In this document: positions 13,907 to 24,444 of the stretch, one piece after another
How positions within the stretch are numbered: position 1 is the first letter of the stretch
Layout of the letters: every line of letters starts with the position of its first letter
Assembly: GCF_016916835.1 (NCBI RefSeq)
Contig: NZ_JAFFIX010000006.1
Location: 62,001-126,000, forward strand
From: Actinacidiphila bryophytorum
GTDB lineage: Bacteria > Actinomycetota > Actinomycetes > Streptomycetales > Streptomycetaceae
Direction: 5' to 3'
Length of the DNA stretch: 64,000 nt
Made by a program: the position numbers and the translations under genes
The notes under the pieces: model-generated
What the model was told of the DNA's origin: nothing
Databases searched by the model: none
What the model saw: only the letters and a program-made list of their open reading frames with translations

Positions 13907-16900
13907 GTGAAGACCGGACCGCTCTCGTTCGGGCAGCAAAGACTGTGGTTCCTGCACCAGTTCGACCCGAAGGACCCCGCGCACAACGCCGGGTACGCCT
14001 ACCGGCTGCGCGGGGCGCTGGACGTGGTCGCGCTGCGGGGGGCCTTCACCGCTGTGGTCGCGCGGCACGGGGCACTGCGGACGCGGTTCACCTCCGACGG
14101 CGGGCAGCCGCTCGCGGTCGTGGAGGAACCCGGGCCTGTGCAGGTGGAGTTGGTGGAGGCGGGCAGTGTCGCCGACGCCGAACGGGTCGTCGCCGCGCGG
14201 GCGAACACGCCCTTCGACCTGGCCGCCGGGCCGCCGCTGCGGGTCACGCTGGTGCGGCTGGCCGAGGACGACCATGTGCTGTGCGTCGTCATCCACCACA
14301 TCAACGGCGACGGCTGGTCCTTCAACGTGCTGCGGGACGAGATCGCCGCGCACTACGCCGGGCAGCCGCTGCCCGACGTCCCGCTGCAGTACGCGGACGT
14401 GGTGGCCGCAGCCGGCGAACCCGCCGACCCGGGCTGGTGGATCGAGCGGCTCGCCGGGGCGCCCGACCTGGAGCTGCCCACCGACCGGCCGCGCCCGGCC
14501 GAGCGCAGCACCGACGGTGACGACGTGCGCTTCACGCTGCCGTCGGAAACGGCCGACGCGATAAGGGAGTTGGCCCGGCAGGCGCGCTGCACGCCGTACA
14601 TGGTGCTGCTGACCGCCTTCCAGGTGCTGCTGGCCCGGCACAGCGGGCAGCGCGACTTCTGCGTCGGCACCCCGGCCGCGGGGCGCGGCCGGGCGGAGCT
14701 GGAGCGGGTCGTCGGCTTCCTGTCCACGACGATGGTGCTGCGCTGCGACCTGACGGGAGACCCGTCCTTCGCCGACCTGCTGCGGGCCACCCGGCGCAAT
14801 GTGCTGGCCGGCCTCGCGCACCCCGACGTGCCCTTCGAGCACCTGATGGGCGCCCTCGGCATCGAACGCGACCTGAGCAGGACCCCGCTCTACCAGGCGA
14901 TGTTCGCCCTGCACACGCACGGCCTGGTCACCGAGCCGCTGCCGGGCCTGGACGCCGAGTCCTTCCCGCTGGGCTGGCACTCGGCGCGCTGCGACCTCTC
15001 GCTCGACCTGTACGAGCAGCCCGACGGCAGCATGGACTGCTTCCTGATCCACAGCACCGACCTCTTCGACCCCGGCACCGCCCGGCGGATCACCGAGCGC
15101 TTCCTGCACCTGCTCGGCTCGGTGCTCGCCGACCCTCAGCAGGCGGTGGGCGCACTGGAGCTGCTGCCGCCAGGCGAGCGGGCACTGCTGGAGTCCTGGA
15201 ACGACACCGCCGTCGAGCTGCCCCCGGTGACGCTGGTCGACCTGGTGCTGGAGCGGGCCGCGGCCGACCCCGACGCGGTCGCCGTCGTCGCGGGCACCAC
15301 CGTCCTCAGCTACCGGCAACTGGTCGGCGCCGCCGCCGCGCTGGCCTCCGACCTGCGAGGCCGCGGCATCGGGCGGGGCGCGCTGGTCGCCGTGCAGTCC
15401 GGGCGGCGGGCCGAGATGGTCGTGGCGCTGCTGGGCGTGGCGATGTCGGGGGCCGCGTACGTACCCGTGGACCCCGAATACCCCGCGGCCCGTATCGCCT
15501 ACGTGGTGCAGGACTGCGGGGCCGCGCTGGTCCTCACCGACGCCGACCTCGACGGAGTGCTCGACGTGGTGCCGGGGCAGGTCCCGGCGCCGCTGCCCCG
15601 CCCCGGGGACACCGCGTACGTGCTCTACACCTCGGGGTCCACCGGCCGGCCCAAGGGCGTCGTCGTGCCGCACCGGGCGCTGGCCAACTTCCTGCTGGCG
15701 ATGCGCACCCTGGTCGGCAGCACACCCGGCGACCGCTGGCTCGCGCTGACCTCGCTGTCCTTCGACATCTCCGCACTGGAGCTGTACCTGCCGCTGGTCA
15801 CCGGCGGCCGGGTGGTGGTCGCAGGCGCCGACGCCTCGCGGGACGGGCACACACTCGCCGCACTGGTCAGGGACGAGGGCGTGACCCACGTCCAGGCCAC
15901 CCCTTCCGGCTGGCGGGTGCTGCTGACCGGTGACCTGCCGCGGGTCGCGGGCCTGACCGGGGGCGAGCCGCTGCCGCTCAAGCTCGCCCTCGAACTGCGG
16001 TCCAGGACCAGCCGGCTGGTCAACGTCTACGGACCCACCGAGACCACCATCTGGTCCACCGCGTGGGAGGTGCCCGAGTACCCGCAGCGCATCACCGTGG
16101 GCACGCCGATCGCCAACACCACGGTCCACGTGGTCGATCCGCACGGCGCTCCCGCGCCGATCGGCGTGCCCGGCGAACTGCTCATCGGCGGCGCGGGTGT
16201 CGCCGACGGCTACCTCGGCCGCCCCGAGCTGACCGCGGAGCGCTTCACCGAGGCCGATGGAACGCGCCTGTACCGCACCGGAGATGTCGTACGCCGGCTC
16301 CCCGACGGCACGCTGGAGTTCTTCGGCCGCTCCGACGACCAGGTCAAACTGCGCGGCCACCGCATCGAGCCCGGCGAGGTCGCCGCCGCCCTGGAGACCG
16401 CACCGGGGGTGCGGCAGGCCGCCGTCGCCGTCCGCGACGAGAACCTGGTGGCCTTCTACGTCGCCGAGGCCGCCGCGGACCCCGGCGCGCTGCGCGGCCA
16501 CCTGGCCGGGCTGCTGCCCGGCTACATGGTGCCCGCCCAGTACGTCCGTCTGGACGCGCTGCCGCTGACGCCCAACGGCAAGGTCGACCGCAAGGCGCTC
16601 CCCCACCCGGGCGGCGAACGGCGCACCGGCGGCGGCCGGGAGCCGCGCACCGACGCCGAGAAGCTCGTCGCGGAGGTCTTCGCCGAGGTGCTGGACGCCG
16701 AGGACGTACGCGCCGACGACGACTTCTTCGCGCTCGGCGGCCACTCGCTGCGGGCCGCGATGCTCACCGCCCGGCTCGGCGCCCGCACCGGTGCGGTCGT
16801 CCCGATGAGCGAGGTCTTCCGGCACCCGGTGGTCGAGGAACTGGCCGCACTGGTCGAGGCGGCGGTGCCGGGTACGGTCACCTCGCCCGTGCCGCGGCCC

Positions 16901-19861
16901 GCGGGCACCCAGGCCCCGCTGTCCTTCGCCCAGGAGCGGCTGTGGTTCCTGGCCCGGCTCGACCCGCGGGACGCCTCGTACAACATGTGGCTGGCCAAGC
17001 GGCTGCGCGGCCCGCTGGACGTGGCGGCGCTGCGCGGCGCGCTCGACGCGGTGACCGCGCGGCACGAGATCCTGCGCACCCGCTTCCCCGAGGTGGACGG
17101 TGCGCCGGCCGCACTGGTGGAGCCGCCGGGGCAGGTGCCGCTGGAGCTGCTGGCGGCCGACAGCGAGGGCGCCGCCTTCGACATGGTGTCGGCCAGGACG
17201 AACACCCCGCTGGACCTCGGGGTGGCGCCGCCGCTGCGGGCCTCCCTCATCGAGATCGCCGCGGACGACCACGTGGTGTGCCTGGTGATGCACCACATCC
17301 TCGGCGACGGCTGGTCGCTGAACATCCTCCACGACGAGCTGGCCGCGCTCTACTCGGGGCGCGAACTCCCGCCGCTGCCCGTACAGTTCGGCGACATCGC
17401 GATATGGCAGCGCGACCAGGACACCACGGGCCTGCTCGACTACTGGCAGCAGCGGCTCGCCGACCCCGGCCCGCTCGGGCTGCCGGTGGACCGCCCGCGC
17501 ACGGCCCTGCCCAAGCGCAGCGGCGGCATCACCGCGCTGCGGCTGGACGAGCGGGAGACGGCGGCCCTGAACCGGCTGGGCCGCGAGCACCGCTGCACGC
17601 TCTTCATGGTGCTGCTCGCCGCCTACCAGGCGGTGCTGGCCCGGCACACCGGCGGCAGCGACATCCTCGTCGGCACCGTCACCGCGGGCCGCGACCGGCT
17701 GGAGCTGGAGCCAGCGATCGGCTACCTCACCGACGTGCTGGTGCTGCGCGGCGACCTGTCCGCGAACCCCACGGTGGCGGAACTGCTCGACCGCACCCGC
17801 ACCGACGTGCTGGAAGCCTTCGCCCACCAGGGCATCCCCTTCGAGGAGCTGGCGGCCGGGCTGCGGGTGGTGCGCGACCCGTCGCGCACCCCGCTCTTCC
17901 AGACGATGGCGATCCTGCACACCCAGGGCGCCGACCACGACGCGGACGCCTTCGCCGGGCTGCGCAGCAGCCCCTTCGACGGCGGCTTCCAGCAGGCGAA
18001 GTTCGACCTGATGCTGGAGGCCTGGCAGGACGGCCCCGAACTGCTGCTGTCCCTGGTCTACGACGCGGAACTCTTCGACGCGGGCACCGTCACCCGGCTC
18101 ACCGAGCGCTTCGGGACACTGCTGCGCGCCCTGCCCGGGCACACCGCGACACCCTTCTCGGCGATCCCGATCCACACCCCGGAGGACACCGCGGTCCTCG
18201 ACGGCCCGCCGCTCGGCGAGACCCCCGCGGTGCCCGACCTGTTCGCCGCCGCGGTACGGGAGCGCCCCGGCGCCGTCGCGCTGTCCTGCGGCGAGCAGCT
18301 GGTCACTTACGCCGAACTCGACGCCAGGGTGGAGGAGTTGGCGGCCGGCATGCCGTCGGGCGGGGTCGTCGGCATCCGGCTGGGCCGCTGCGTCGACGCC
18401 GTCGCGGCCATGCTCGCCGCCTGGCGCGCGGGCAGCGCCTACCTGCCGCTCGACCCCGAATACCCGCCGCAACGGCTGGAGTTCATGGCGCGGGACAGCG
18501 GCGCCGGCCTCGTCCTGACACCGGAGGGGCCGCTGCGGTACGAGACAACGTCCGCGGCGGCCGATGCCGCGTACGTGATCTACACCTCGGGCTCCACCGG
18601 GGTGCCCAAGGGCGTCGCGGTGGGGCACACGGCACTCGCCGCGCGCGTGGCCTGGATGCGCCAGGCGTACGAACTGCGGCCCGGCGACCGGATCGTGCAG
18701 TTCGCCTCGCTCAGTTTCGACACCCACGCCGAGGAGATCTTCCCGGCGCTGGCCGCGGGAGCCCGCGTCGACCTGCTGCCCGACGGTGCGATCACCCTGA
18801 CCGACCACCTCGACGGCGTCACCGTCCTCGACCTGCCCACCGCGTACTGGCACCACCTCGTCGACGAGATCGACCGCATCGACTGGCCCGACACGCTGCG
18901 GCTGGTCATCCTCGGCGGCGAACAGGTCCACGAGGCCGCGGTGGCCCGCTGGCACGCCCGCTTCGGTGACCGGGTGCGGCTGGTCAACACCTACGGCCCC
19001 ACCGAGGCCACGATCATCGCGACCGCGGCGGACCTGACCGGCGAGGGCGGCCGGCCGCCGATCGGCCGGCCGATCGGCGGCACCAGGATCGTGCTGCTCG
19101 GCCCGCACGGCGAACCCGTACCGCCCGGCACACCGGGCGAGTTGTGCATCGGCGGCGCGGGCCTGGCCGACGGCTACCTCGGGCGGCCCGACCTGACCGC
19201 CGAGCGGTTCGTGCCGGTGGACGGCGCGTTGGTCTACCGCAGCGGCGACCGGGCGCGGCTGCGGCCCGACGGGCAGCTGGAGTTCCTCGGCCGCCTGGAC
19301 GACCAGGTCAAACTCCGCGGCTTCCGCATCGAACCGGGCGAGATCGAGGCCAGGCTCGGCGGGCGCGGGGCCGTCGCCGTCCACGGCGAGACCCTCGTCG
19401 GCTACACCGTCGGCGAACACACCTCGCTCGCCGAGGAGTTGCGGGCCGCCCTGCCGCCGCACCTGGTGCCCGCGGTGTGGGTCGAACTCGACGCGCTGCC
19501 CCTGACCCCCGGCGGCAAGCTCGACCGGGCCGCACTGCCCGCCCCCGCCAGGACCACCGCGGCCCTCGCCCCGCGCACCGACGCGGAAGTCCTGGTCGCC
19601 GAGGTCTTCGCCGACGTCCTCGGGGCGCCGGAAGTCGGCGCCCTGGACGACTTCTTCGCGCTCGGCGGCCATTCGCTGCTCGCCGTGAAGGTCGTCGCCC
19701 GGCTGCGCGCCGCCACCGACGTCGACCTGCCGATCAGGACGCTGTTCGACCACGGCACCGTGGCGGGGGTCGCCCAGGCCCTCGAAGACGCCCTGCTCGC
19801 CGAGATCGACCAGCTGACCGAGGCGGAGGCCGACCGCCTCCTGACGGAAGGATCCCTGTGA
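13907..19861 (+). CDS. Dimodular NRPS (C-A-T-C-A-T)
   Basis: The 1984-residue protein starts at GTG 13907 with GGAG six bases upstream. Module 1 has C (HHINGDG, catalytic His131), A (YTSGSTGRPKG near 571) and T (GGHSL, Ser947). Module 2 has C (HHILGDG, His1130), A (YTSGSTGVPKG near 1557) and T (GGHSLLAVK, Ser1923). Aligned by eye to GrsA, the module 1 pocket reads D-I-L-Q-L-G-V-I-W-K, close to the glycine code. Module 2 reads D-T-E-D-I-G-T-I-I-K, which I cannot assign; two extra acidic residues could suit a basic or polar side chain. There is no epimerase or thioesterase, so the chain must pass to another protein, plausibly the C-A-T-TE-MFS protein. The stop overlaps the carrier-protein gene. 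Confidence 0.93.
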   Translation: MKTGPLSFGQQRLWFLHQFDPKDPAHNAGYAYRLRGALDVVALRGAFTAVVARHGALRTRFTSDGGQPLAVVEEPGPVQVELVEAGSVADAERVVAARANTPFDLAAGPPLRVTLVRLAEDDHVLCVVIHHINGDGWSFNVLRDEIAAHYAGQPLPDVPLQYADVVAAAGEPADPGWWIERLAGAPDLELPTDRPRPAERSTDGDDVRFTLPSETADAIRELARQARCTPYMVLLTAFQVLLARHSGQRDFCVGTPAAGRGRAELERVVGFLSTTMVLRCDLTGDPSFADLLRATRRNVLAGLAHPDVPFEHLMGALGIERDLSRTPLYQAMFALHTHGLVTEPLPGLDAESFPLGWHSARCDLSLDLYEQPDGSMDCFLIHSTDLFDPGTARRITERFLHLLGSVLADPQQAVGALELLPPGERALLESWNDTAVELPPVTLVDLVLERAAADPDAVAVVAGTTVLSYRQLVGAAAALASDLRGRGIGRGALVAVQSGRRAEMVVALLGVAMSGAAYVPVDPEYPAARIAYVVQDCGAALVLTDADLDGVLDVVPGQVPAPLPRPGDTAYVLYTSGSTGRPKGVVVPHRALANFLLAMRTLVGSTPGDRWLALTSLSFDISALELYLPLVTGGRVVVAGADASRDGHTLAALVRDEGVTHVQATPSGWRVLLTGDLPRVAGLTGGEPLPLKLALELRSRTSRLVNVYGPTETTIWSTAWEVPEYPQRITVGTPIANTTVHVVDPHGAPAPIGVPGELLIGGAGVADGYLGRPELTAERFTEADGTRLYRTGDVVRRLPDGTLEFFGRSDDQVKLRGHRIEPGEVAAALETAPGVRQAAVAVRDENLVAFYVAEAAADPGALRGHLAGLLPGYMVPAQYVRLDALPLTPNGKVDRKALPHPGGERRTGGGREPRTDAEKLVAEVFAEVLDAEDVRADDDFFALGGHSLRAAMLTARLGARTGAVVPMSEVFRHPVVEELAALVEAAVPGTVTSPVPRPAGTQAPLSFAQERLWFLARLDPRDASYNMWLAKRLRGPLDVAALRGALDAVTARHEILRTRFPEVDGAPAALVEPPGQVPLELLAADSEGAAFDMVSARTNTPLDLGVAPPLRASLIEIAADDHVVCLVMHHILGDGWSLNILHDELAALYSGRELPPLPVQFGDIAIWQRDQDTTGLLDYWQQRLADPGPLGLPVDRPRTALPKRSGGITALRLDERETAALNRLGREHRCTLFMVLLAAYQAVLARHTGGSDILVGTVTAGRDRLELEPAIGYLTDVLVLRGDLSANPTVAELLDRTRTDVLEAFAHQGIPFEELAAGLRVVRDPSRTPLFQTMAILHTQGADHDADAFAGLRSSPFDGGFQQAKFDLMLEAWQDGPELLLSLVYDAELFDAGTVTRLTERFGTLLRALPGHTATPFSAIPIHTPEDTAVLDGPPLGETPAVPDLFAAAVRERPGAVALSCGEQLVTYAELDARVEELAAGMPSGGVVGIRLGRCVDAVAAMLAAWRAGSAYLPLDPEYPPQRLEFMARDSGAGLVLTPEGPLRYETTSAAADAAYVIYTSGSTGVPKGVAVGHTALAARVAWMRQAYELRPGDRIVQFASLSFDTHAEEIFPALAAGARVDLLPDGAITLTDHLDGVTVLDLPTAYWHHLVDEIDRIDWPDTLRLVILGGEQVHEAAVARWHARFGDRVRLVNTYGPTEATIIATAADLTGEGGRPPIGRPIGGTRIVLLGPHGEPVPPGTPGELCIGGAGLADGYLGRPDLTAERFVPVDGALVYRSGDRARLRPDGQLEFLGRLDDQVKLRGFRIEPGEIEARLGGRGAVAVHGETLVGYTVGEHTSLAEELRAALPPHLVPAVWVELDALPLTPGGKLDRAALPAPARTTAALAPRTDAEVLVAEVFADVLGAPEVGALDDFFALGGHSLLAVKVVARLRAATDVDLPIRTLFDHGTVAGVAQALEDALLAEIDQLTEAEADRLLTEGSL

Positions 19862-20106
19862 CCGACCTCGCGACCAAGCAGCGGCTGGCCGAACTCGTCG
19901 CCGAGGCCTCCGACGGTGCCATCACCGCCGCCCAGGCCCTCAGCACCCGGCTGCCCCTCACCGACCTCGGCCTGACCTCGCTGTCCCGGATGCGGCTCAT
20001 CGACGCGGTCGAGGACGAATACGGCGTCGACATCGAACTCGACGGCGCCGGCTGGGACCTGGTCGACGACCTGGACGCGCTCAGCGCCCACCTGGCAGCC
20101 CGCTGA
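19858..20106 (+). CDS. Free-standing acyl/peptidyl carrier protein
   Basis: An 82-residue protein with the carrier-protein helix pattern and the phosphopantetheine attachment motif LGLTSLSRM (Ser41). Its GTG overlaps the NRPS stop (GTGA), and its own stop shares one base with the next ATG (TGATG), so the three plus-strand genes are translationally coupled. The acidic C-terminal half (VEDEYGVDIELD) is more like acyl carrier proteins than like the NRPS-embedded domains nearby. It may hold an acyl starter, for example one transferred from the lipoyl E2. This role is inferred from context only. Confidence 0.85.
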   Translation: MTDLATKQRLAELVAEASDGAITAAQALSTRLPLTDLGLTSLSRMRLIDAVEDEYGVDIELDGAGWDLVDDLDALSAHLAAR

Positions 20107-21521
20107 TGCCCGTCACCGGGTCCGGGGCCCCGGCGGACACCGACACGCGCCTGTCGTGGCAGGCCGTCCCCTTCCGTGCGGAAGGCGGCAGCGGGCCGGT
20201 CACCTGGGGGCAGCTGCACATGTGGCACCCCATGCTGCGCTACGGTGCCGCCTTCGCGACCCTCTCCCTGCGGCAGGTCGTCGCGCTGCCCGCGCCCGGC
20301 GTCGAGGTCGGCGAATGCCTCGACGCGATACGGGAGCTGGTCGAGACCCACCAGGCGCTGCGTACCCGCTTCGCCGACCGGTCCGGCACCGGGGACGTCC
20401 GGCAGGACGTCGCCGCCGAGGGCACCCACCTGGTCGAGGTCTACGAGACCGGCGAGCACGCGTCCGACGGGGCGGTGGCCGCCGTCGCCGAGCGCCGCGG
20501 CAGAAAACTCGCCGCCGAGCCCTTCCGGCACAGCCACGAATGGCCCGTCCGCTTCGGGCTGGTGTGCCGCGGGCGGCGGGTACGAGCCGTCGCCGTCGTC
20601 TGCTCGCACGTCGCCTTCGACGCGTGGGCCGCCGACCTCGTCGGCGGTGCGCTGCGCCGGCTCATCGCCGGGGAGCCCGCGCCCCCGGGCGGGATCTGGC
20701 AGCCGCTCGACCAGGCCGCCCACGAGCGCTCCGAGCGCGGCCGGCGCGAGGACGCTCGCGCCATGCGGCACTGGCGGGCACGGCTGGCCGAGGTCCCCGA
20801 CACCGCGCCCCGGCCTGCTGACGACCCGCCCGCCGCACCCCCCATCCAGCAGTGGTGGCTCACCTCCAACGCCCTCGCCGCGGCATCCGTCGCCGTCGCC
20901 GAACGCACCCGCACCTCCACCTCCGCGGTGCTGCTCACGCTGGCCGCCACCGCGCTGTCCGCGATACGCGGGCAGCGCACCGTCCCGCTCAAACTGATCG
21001 CGGGCAACCGCCTCACCGACCGGCAGCAGCGGCTCGCCACCTCGGCGGCGCAGGACGCGCTGCTGGTCTTCGAGCGGGCCGACGTCGGCCTGGACGAGGC
21101 GGTACGCGAGGTCTACCGGCGGTCGACCAGCGGCTACATGCGGGGGGCCTACGACCCCCGCTCGCTCGCCGCGCTCACCGACGAGCTGAACGGCGAGCGG
21201 CGCCATCCGCTCGACCTGACCGGGTACTTCAACGACGCGCGGCTCGCCCACGCGTGGGCGCTCCCTCCCGGGCCTGCCGCGCCCTCGTCGCGCGGGCCGA
21301 CGTTCGTCCGCGGGTACGAACGCAACGACATGGGCTTCTGTCTCGTGCTCGCCCAGCAGGGACCGGACTGCCAGGTCTCCCTCCTGGCCGACACCACCCG
21401 CCTCCCGGCGGACCGCATCCCCGTCCTCCTCTCGGGCCTCGAATCCCTCCTCTGCGAGGCGGCCCACCACGACCTCCCCCTCCACGAGGTCCCCTCCACC
21501 CTCGGCCTCCCCCCGCCTTAG
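20106..21521 (+). CDS. Free-standing condensation-like protein
   Basis: This 471-residue protein has the two-lobed condensation-domain pattern, including an N-terminal WGQLHMW segment and [10 protein letters not shown]. The HHxxxDG motif is altered to SHVAFDA: the first His is Ser167, the catalytic second His168 and Asp172 remain, and Gly becomes Ala173. It may therefore still be active, or may recognise a carrier without catalysing. It follows the free carrier protein with a one-base overlap and ends the plus-strand operon. It could join the carrier-bound unit to the growing chain or to an amine acceptor. The exact reaction is unknown. Confidence 0.75.
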   Translation: MPVTGSGAPADTDTRLSWQAVPFRAEGGSGPVTWGQLHMWHPMLRYGAAFATLSLRQVVALPAPGVEVGECLDAIRELVETHQALRTRFADRSGTGDVRQDVAAEGTHLVEVYETGEHASDGAVAAVAERRGRKLAAEPFRHSHEWPVRFGLVCRGRRVRAVAVVCSHVAFDAWAADLVGGALRRLIAGEPAPPGGIWQPLDQAAHERSERGRREDARAMRHWRARLAEVPDTAPRPADDPPAAPPIQQWWLTSNALAAASVAVAERTRTSTSAVLLTLAATALSAIRGQRTVPLKLIAGNRLTDRQQRLATSAAQDALLVFERADVGLDEAVREVYRRSTSGYMRGAYDPRSLAALTDELNGERRHPLDLTGYFNDARLAHAWALPPGPAAPSSRGPTFVRGYERNDMGFCLVLAQQGPDCQVSLLADTTRLPADRIPVLLSGLESLLCEAAHHDLPLHEVPSTLGLPPP

Positions 21522-22068
21522 CCCTCCGGGGCGCCCTTACGCAGGCCGGCGAGCGCTTTCCAGCGGCACCCTCACGCAGGCCGGCGAGCGCTTTTCAGGG
21601 GCGCGGGGAACGGCGCGACCAGCCCCCACCGGGCGCGCGGGTCGTCACCGGCCCAAAGGGGCTCTTCGGTCCGAAGCCGGACCACCCGCCGCGAGCGAAG
21701 CGAGATGGGGGCACCCCCAGGCGAAGCGCTGGGGGAGGCTGAGCGCGCAGTTCCCCGCGCCCCTGGGGGGGTGCCCTCTCTACGGAGGGTGCGCGTTTTT
21801 CAGGGGCGCGGGGAACGGCGCGACCAACCCCCAGCGGGCGCGCGGGTCGTCACCGGCCCAAAGGGGCTCTTCGGTCCGAAGCCGGACCACCCGCCGGTGG
21901 GGGGCTGAGCGCGCAGTTCCCCGCGCCCCTATGTGCTCGGCCCCGCCGCAAAGGGACCCCTGGGGGGCGCCCTCTGCGGAAGGGGGGCCGCACGAGCGCC
22001 GCGGTCGGCGGAGGCGCGCCCCACGGGCGGAGGCGTACCCCCCTGAAGCCACCGCGGCAAGCGGGTGG
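21522..22068. repeat. Two complete hairpin repeat elements downstream of the NRPS cluster
   Basis: No gene is supported in these 547 bp. Two full elements occur at 21598-21763 and 21803-21929, each bounded by GGGGCGCGGGGAACGGCGCG (left) and CGCGCAGTTCCCCGCGCCCC (right). They share an interior that includes CGTCACCGGCCCAAAGGGGC and TCCGAAGCCGGACCACC. The first also contains a nested hairpin sequence (GCGAGCGAAGCGAGATGGGG, then CCCCAGGCGAAGCGCTGGGG). Both left arms have G where other copies have T (GGAACG against GGAACT), so they look like sister copies. The repeats may act as transcription terminators for both converging genes. Confidence 0.85.
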
Positions 22069-23280
22069 CTAGGGGCGGCGGGTGAGGAGCCAGGGTTCCA
22101 CGACGCCGAGGCCGCGGACGGGGCGGCGCCACATCGGTTGGAGCGCGAAGCGGTACTTCTCGGAGTCGCCCGCGTCCACATCCGCCTCCGACAGCGGCGC
22201 GTCCCCGGCCTCGCCGAGGGCCTCGGCGAAGTCGCCGTCGACGAGGACGGCGTCGCGGGGCGCTATCGAGGTGAGCCGGGATGCCAGGTTCACCGTCGTG
22301 CCGAACACGTCGCCCATCCGTGTGGTGACCGTGCCGAACGCCATGCCGACGCGGAGCGCCGGCATGGTCTCGTCGCCGGTCATCGTCTCGATGAGCCGTA
22401 TCCCGATCTCCGACGCCGTCCCGGGGTCGTCGGCGACGAAGAGCACCTCGTCGCCGAGCGTCTTGATCAGCCGCCCCCCGTACGCGGCGACCTGGTCGGC
22501 CGCGGTGGTCTCGAAGGCCTCGACGAGTTCGCCCAGCTCCTCCTCCTCCAGCCGCCGGGTGAGCCGGGTGAATCCGACGAGGTCGGCGAATCCGACGGCG
22601 AGCCGCCGGTCGACCGCTTCCTCGTCGTCGGACTGGACGACCCGGCTGGTGGCGGCCGCGACCTGGCGGCGCCACACGTAGATGAGGAATTCCTCCAGCT
22701 CGGGCAGCAGCAGTTCGACCAGCGGGTAGGCGACCTCGGCCCTGGTCATGCCGGGCTCGGGCGGTTCCGTGAGGCCTTCGAGGAAGGAGTCGGTCTGCCA
22801 GTCGGCGAGCCTGGCGGTGGTCTGGCCGGTGGAGCGTGCCACCTGGATGGCCATGGACTCCGACAGCAGGCCCGCCTCGACGAGGCCGGCGAGCCGGCGC
22901 AGTGCGAGGACGTCGGCCTCGGTGAGCGCCTTGGCCTGTCCGATGTCGGCGAAGCCCATGGCCCGCCAGAAGCGGGAGGCGAGGTCCATGGAGACGCCGG
23001 CGGTGCGGGCCGCCTGGAAGGGGGTGTAGCGGCGGGGTGCGCCGAGGATGAGCTGTTCGAGCCGCAGCGCCAGCGGATGCTCACCGGTCTCGGTGACGCC
23101 GTCAGCGTCCGGGTCGCCGTCCGGGTCGGTGTCCGGACCGCTGCCGGTGTCGTTGCCGGTGTCGGCGCCGCTGCCGCCGTCGAAAGCGGCGTCGCGGGGC
23201 CGGCCGCCCGGGTCCGTGCCCGGTTCGGCGTCGGACGGTTCGTCCGGAACGGGTGGGCCGCCCGGGTCGTCCACGCTCAC
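22069..23280 (-). CDS. cya: Class III adenylate cyclase
   Basis: The 403-residue protein should convert ATP to cAMP. Its C-terminal cyclase domain shows the metal-binding Asp in [13 protein letters not shown], the second metal Asp in [13 protein letters not shown], and [16 protein letters not shown]. The middle ([18 protein letters not shown] to the start of the cyclase) matches the regulatory domain of actinobacterial Rv1264-type, pH-responsive cyclases. The N-terminal 60 residues are low-complexity Asp/Gly/Pro. GTG 23280 is chosen (AGGGG nine bases upstream); an ATG at 23433 would add about 50 Arg-rich residues. The symbol follows S. coelicolor cya (SCO4928), recalled as next to birA. Confidence 0.85.
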   Translation of the reverse strand: MSVDDPGGPPVPDEPSDAEPGTDPGGRPRDAAFDGGSGADTGNDTGSGPDTDPDGDPDADGVTETGEHPLALRLEQLILGAPRRYTPFQAARTAGVSMDLASRFWRAMGFADIGQAKALTEADVLALRRLAGLVEAGLLSESMAIQVARSTGQTTARLADWQTDSFLEGLTEPPEPGMTRAEVAYPLVELLLPELEEFLIYVWRRQVAAATSRVVQSDDEEAVDRRLAVGFADLVGFTRLTRRLEEEELGELVEAFETTAADQVAAYGGRLIKTLGDEVLFVADDPGTASEIGIRLIETMTGDETMPALRVGMAFGTVTTRMGDVFGTTVNLASRLTSIAPRDAVLVDGDFAEALGEAGDAPLSEADVDAGDSEKYRFALQPMWRRPVRGLGVVEPWLLTRRP

Positions 23281-23562
23281 CGCCCGGCCCCTGAGGAACT
23301 CCTGCGCACAGCCCTTCCGATCATCGAGACGACGCAGCGAGTCCACGATACGGCAGGTGTGCCGCAGCTCACTCTCACCGGTGCGCTCCGGGTTTCGCGG
23401 CCCCCGCGGCCTCCGGCCCCGCGGACGGCGCACCGGCCACTCCCGGCCCGCGGGTCACCGCGAGCGCGCCGCGCGCCGCGCGGACGCGATCCGCCGGGAG
23501 CCCGCGGGCCGCCGCAAAGGCGCGGGCCACCGCACGGGCCGGGGACGGCCGGCGCGTACGGG

Positions 23563-24444
23563 TCACCGTGCGGGCCGCAGGTGGACGACGTCGCCCGCGC
23601 CGACGGCGTGTTCTCCGTCGGGGGACGCGATCACCAGGCGTCCGTCGCCGTCGACGTTGACCGCGGTGCCGGACAGTTCGCGCCCGCCGGGCAGCTCCGC
23701 GCGGACCTGGCGGCCGAGGGTGGCGCAGCCGGCCGCGTAGGTCTGCTGGAGGCGGGAGGCGGCGGGGTCGCCGCCGGCCGCGCGCCAGGCGTCGTACCAG
23801 TCGGCGAGGGAGCGCAGGACGGCCCGCAGCAGGGGGTCGCGGTCGGTGCCCTGGGCGCCGGCGAGGGCGAGGGAGGCGGCGGCGGGGACGGGGAGTTCCG
23901 CGGCGCGCAGCGAGACGTTGACGCCGATGCCGATGACGACACCGGTCCGGCCGGTGCGCTCGGCGAGGATGCCGCCGGCCTTGCGTTCCTCGCCGTCGAC
24001 GGTGACCAGCAGGTCGTTGGGCCATTTGAGTGCCGTGTCGACGCCGGCGGCGCGGGAGAGCGCGGTGGCGGTGGCGACGCCGGCGAGCAGCGGCAGCCAG
24101 CCCCAGCGGTGCACGGGCACGGCGTCACTCGGGGCGCCGCCGCCCGCGCGGGCGGGTGCGGGGTCGCCGGGCCGCAGGAGCACGGAGAAGAAGAGCCCGG
24201 AGCGCGCGGGCGCGGACCACCGGCGGTCGAGCCGGCCGCGCCCGGCGGTCTGCTCCTCGGCGACGAGCACCGCGCCCTCGGCGGCGCCCGCGGCGGCCCG
24301 GGCGGCGAGGTCGCTGTTGGTGGAGCCGGTGGCCTCAACCACGTCGAGGGCGGTCCACAGCGAGTCGGGGGTGACGACCGCTCGGCGCAGGGCCGCTTCG
24401 TTGAGCGGCGGTCGGTCGAGGTCGGACCAGCGGCTGGACGTCAT
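23563..24444 (-). CDS. birA: Biotin--[acetyl-CoA-carboxylase] ligase
   Basis: This 293-residue ligase attaches biotin to carboxylase carrier domains, here most directly to the AccA2 product encoded 4 kb away. Seen: [13 protein letters not shown], the biotinyl-AMP loop [22 protein letters not shown] and [10 protein letters not shown], followed by the small C-terminal SH3-like domain ([19 protein letters not shown]). It starts with no DNA-binding helix-turn-helix, so it is a non-regulatory class I enzyme. It is divergent from pccB, with 234 bp between the starts. Confidence 0.93.
   Translation of the reverse strand: MTSSRWSDLDRPPLNEAALRRAVVTPDSLWTALDVVEATGSTNSDLAARAAAGAAEGAVLVAEEQTAGRGRLDRRWSAPARSGLFFSVLLRPGDPAPARAGGGAPSDAVPVHRWGWLPLLAGVATATALSRAAGVDTALKWPNDLLVTVDGEERKAGGILAERTGRTGVVIGIGVNVSLRAAELPVPAAASLALAGAQGTDRDPLLRAVLRSLADWYDAWRAAGGDPAASRLQQTYAAGCATLGRQVRAELPGGRELSGTAVNVDGDGRLVIASPDGEHAVGAGDVVHLRPAR

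Noticed and set aside
13808..19753. A 1981-codon open frame on the minus strand opposite the dimodular NRPS, and similar long frames opposite other genes (for example 3238-7698 plus strand).
   Set aside because: They arise from high GC at third codon positions. Translations are low-complexity and lack recognisable domains, whereas the opposite strand encodes complete NRPS motifs.
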